NCBI GenBank assembly: GCA_016790225.1
Contig: JAEUOZ010000023.1
Location: forward strand, 21,600 to 85,599
DNA: 64,000 bases
From: Rubrivivax sp.
GTDB lineage: Bacteria; Pseudomonadota; Gammaproteobacteria; Burkholderiales; Burkholderiaceae
Direction of reading: 5' to 3'
Below the pieces are notes generated by a model. That model did no database searches and was not told where the DNA came from. It was given only the letters and a program-made list of their open reading frames with translations. Positions 62,637 through 64,000 of this stretch are shown here, in pieces. The stretch's first letter is position 1. Each line of letters opens with the position of its first letter. The translations under genes were made by a program, and so were the position numbers.

Positions 62637-63485
62637 GTGACCGCGATGCAGGCTGTGCCGGTGCCGCCGGCTGCGCGGCCCATCGCGCTGGTGACGGGCG
62701 GCTCCAGCGGCCTCGGCGCGGCCCTGTGCGCCGAACTCGCCGGCCGCGGCTGGCATGTGCTGGCGGCCAGCCGACGCGGCACGGTGCCTGGCGCGGCGCT
62801 GCCGGGGGGCGCCGGGCTCATCGAGCCGCTGGCACTGGACGTGTGCCGACAGGAGTCGATCTCCGATCTGGCCCGCCGGCTTGATCACCAAGGGCAGATG
62901 CCCGAACTGCTCGTCAACAACGCGGGCATCAACATCAGCGGCGTTTTCGAGGAACTGTCTGCGGCGCAGAGCCGCGCCATCCTCGACACCAACTTCCATG
63001 GCGTGGCCGACTGCATCCGGGCCTTCCTGCCGGCCATGCGCGCACGACGGCGCGGCACCATCCTCACCATCGGTTCGCTGGCCGGCTTGCTGGCGCCTCC
63101 CGGAGAGGCCTGTTACGCGGCCAGCAAGCACGCACTGGAGGGGCTGCACGAGGCGCTGCAGCACGAGTTGCACCGATTCGGCATCCGGCTCTGTCTGGCC
63201 GAACCCGGCTTCATCCGCACGGCGCTGGCGCACTCGGCCGCGGCTCCTGAATACACGGTGGCGGACTACGCTGCGCTGCGCGAGGTTCTGCGCGCACACT
63301 GGACCGCCTCGGTGGCTGGCGGCATGTCTGCCGAACGGGCGGCGCGCGACATCGTTGGCTGGACGCTGGAAGGCAAGGGCCTTCGGCGACGCTTCGGCGA
63401 CGACGCACGCCGGCTGCCCTGGCTCAAGGCACTGTTGCCTGAAAGCGCCTTCGCGGCTGGGCTGAGACGCCGCTTCGGCATTTGA
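62637..63485 (+). CDS. short-chain dehydrogenase/reductase
   Basis: This encodes 282 residues from GTG 62637, with GGAGG eight bases upstream. The cofactor motif TGGSSGLGAAL (TGxxxGxG, 20-27), the NNAG motif (LLVNNAGIN), the Ser in ILTIGSLAG, and YAASK with Tyr160 and Lys164 make up a classical SDR active site. The helix ALEGLHEALQHELHRFGIRL and LAEPGFIRTAL follow. The lack of an acidic residue after the Gly motif (AASRRG) suggests NADPH. Co-transcription with the preceding oxidoreductase suggests joint modification of a hydrophobic substrate. Confidence 0.92.
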   Translation: MTAMQAVPVPPAARPIALVTGGSSGLGAALCAELAGRGWHVLAASRRGTVPGAALPGGAGLIEPLALDVCRQESISDLARRLDHQGQMPELLVNNAGINISGVFEELSAAQSRAILDTNFHGVADCIRAFLPAMRARRRGTILTIGSLAGLLAPPGEACYAASKHALEGLHEALQHELHRFGIRLCLAEPGFIRTALAHSAAAPEYTVADYAALREVLRAHWTASVAGGMSAERAARDIVGWTLEGKGLRRRFGDDARRLPWLKALLPESAFAAGLRRRFGI

Positions 63486-63621
63486 AGGGCAGCGGCCTTC
63501 GCCCATCGTGATGTGGCCTTGGCCTGAACCTGCCATCCAGCCTGGCGCCTCAGGCCACAGGTGACGCTTGAATGCGACTGCCGGACATCGCCGGCAGGCC
63601 CCTCACATCCGTGATCCGGCC

Positions 63622-64000
63622 TCAGGGCCCGGCGGCGCGCCGCGGCCGGCAGGCCCACCAGGCCAGAGCCGCAGCCCCCACCGGCAGCGCCGCCTGCCAC
63701 GAGCCCAGCAGCGCCAGCGTGGCGCTGCTGCACAGGCACCAGGTGATGGGCAGGACCCAGAGCGCGCGGGCGAGCCGCCGCGCGCCGGGGCTGGCGCGTG
63801 CTGGCTGCGGCAGCAACAGCAGCACGGCCAGGCTGAAGAGCACCGTCGGATCCGGCGCTAGGCCGAAGAGCTCTGCCTGCAGCCAGGGCCGGCCCGAGAG
63901 CGGGGCGAGCGCGGCATACGGCAGCAGCGCGACAACGCCCAGCAGCAGGCCCGTCCGGCGTCGCTGTGCCGGGATGCCGCCGACCTCAGGTTCCACGGCA
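63622..64000 (-). CDS. C-terminal part of a membrane protein, DUF6064-like (partial)
   Basis: About 125 residues are visible and the frame is open to the window edge, where a GTG at 63996 is the only internal start. There are three to four hydrophobic helices. The stretch ELFGLAPDPTVLFSLAVLLL followed by WVLPITWCLCSSATLALLGS resembles the PDPT...LG...P..WC.ISGAT pattern of DUF6064 membrane proteins. The real start probably lies outside the window. No function is known. It converges with the SDR gene; the 136 bases between show no T-run terminator. Confidence 0.6.
   Translation of the reverse strand, partial: AVEPEVGGIPAQRRRTGLLLGVVALLPYAALAPLSGRPWLQAELFGLAPDPTVLFSLAVLLLLPQPARASPGARRLARALWVLPITWCLCSSATLALLGSWQAALPVGAAALAWWACRPRRAAGP

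Overview
The window is GC-rich chromosomal DNA (about 70% by eye, except the first ~2 kb) from a betaproteobacterium, most likely order Burkholderiales in the Rubrivivax/Leptothrix/Roseateles area. The evidence is the gmk-rpoZ-spoT-greB neighbourhood, argH divergent from an algZ-algR pair, a DUF4148 protein, heavy use of GTG starts and ATGA-type overlaps. The species cannot be fixed from the sequence alone. No rRNA, tRNA or CRISPR array was seen.

Region 1 (1-2400) is a lower-GC accessory patch with broken genes: a possible IS5-type transposase remnant, a putative exported HExxH metallopeptidase, and a decayed peptidase-C39 (bacteriocin-type) ABC transporter.

Region 2 (2462-38858, all minus strand) is an MSHA-type type IV pilus locus. 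In transcription order it reads mshE (ATPase with two MshEN c-di-GMP motifs), mshG, mshA, mshC, mshD, mshO, mshP, a giant mshQ-like gene, mshI, a pilN-like gene, mshJ, mshK and mshL (secretin). The mshQ-like gene is 24.6 kb (8208 aa) and fills 38% of the window. Its last ~600 residues resemble MshQ/DUF6701. In front of these lie seven units built from an NDSGxGSLR segment, a right-handed beta-helix array and a GNTSEF Ig-like domain. Five units are preceded by a CnaB/SdrB-like domain. Single LamG-like and DUF642/choice-of-anchor-C-like domains are inserted between units. It is best read as a pilus-associated giant adhesin.

Region 3 (38979-49294) is housekeeping and signalling: argH, algZ/algR, greB, a frameshifted VOC gene, spoT, a tandem terminator array, rpoZ, gmk, a DUF4148 exported protein, and a heavy-metal-type two-component system with a candidate operator.

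Region 4 (49443-64000) is mixed: DUF3616 protein, lipid kinase and metallophosphoesterase in a row; a SWIM-SNF2 helicase; an AraC-VOC pair; dbpA behind a 13-bp hairpin; a second AraC regulator divergent from a membrane-anchored FAD oxidoreductase and an SDR; and the end of a membrane protein running off the window. Two nearly identical intergenic elements (51566 and 62576) carry the ribosome binding sites of the metallophosphoesterase and the SDR.

How the parts may connect: MshE is expected to couple pilus extension to c-di-GMP, the AlgZ/AlgR pair lies beside the pilus locus, and the giant MshQ-like protein would be displayed by the pilus or at its base. The regulatory link is inference.
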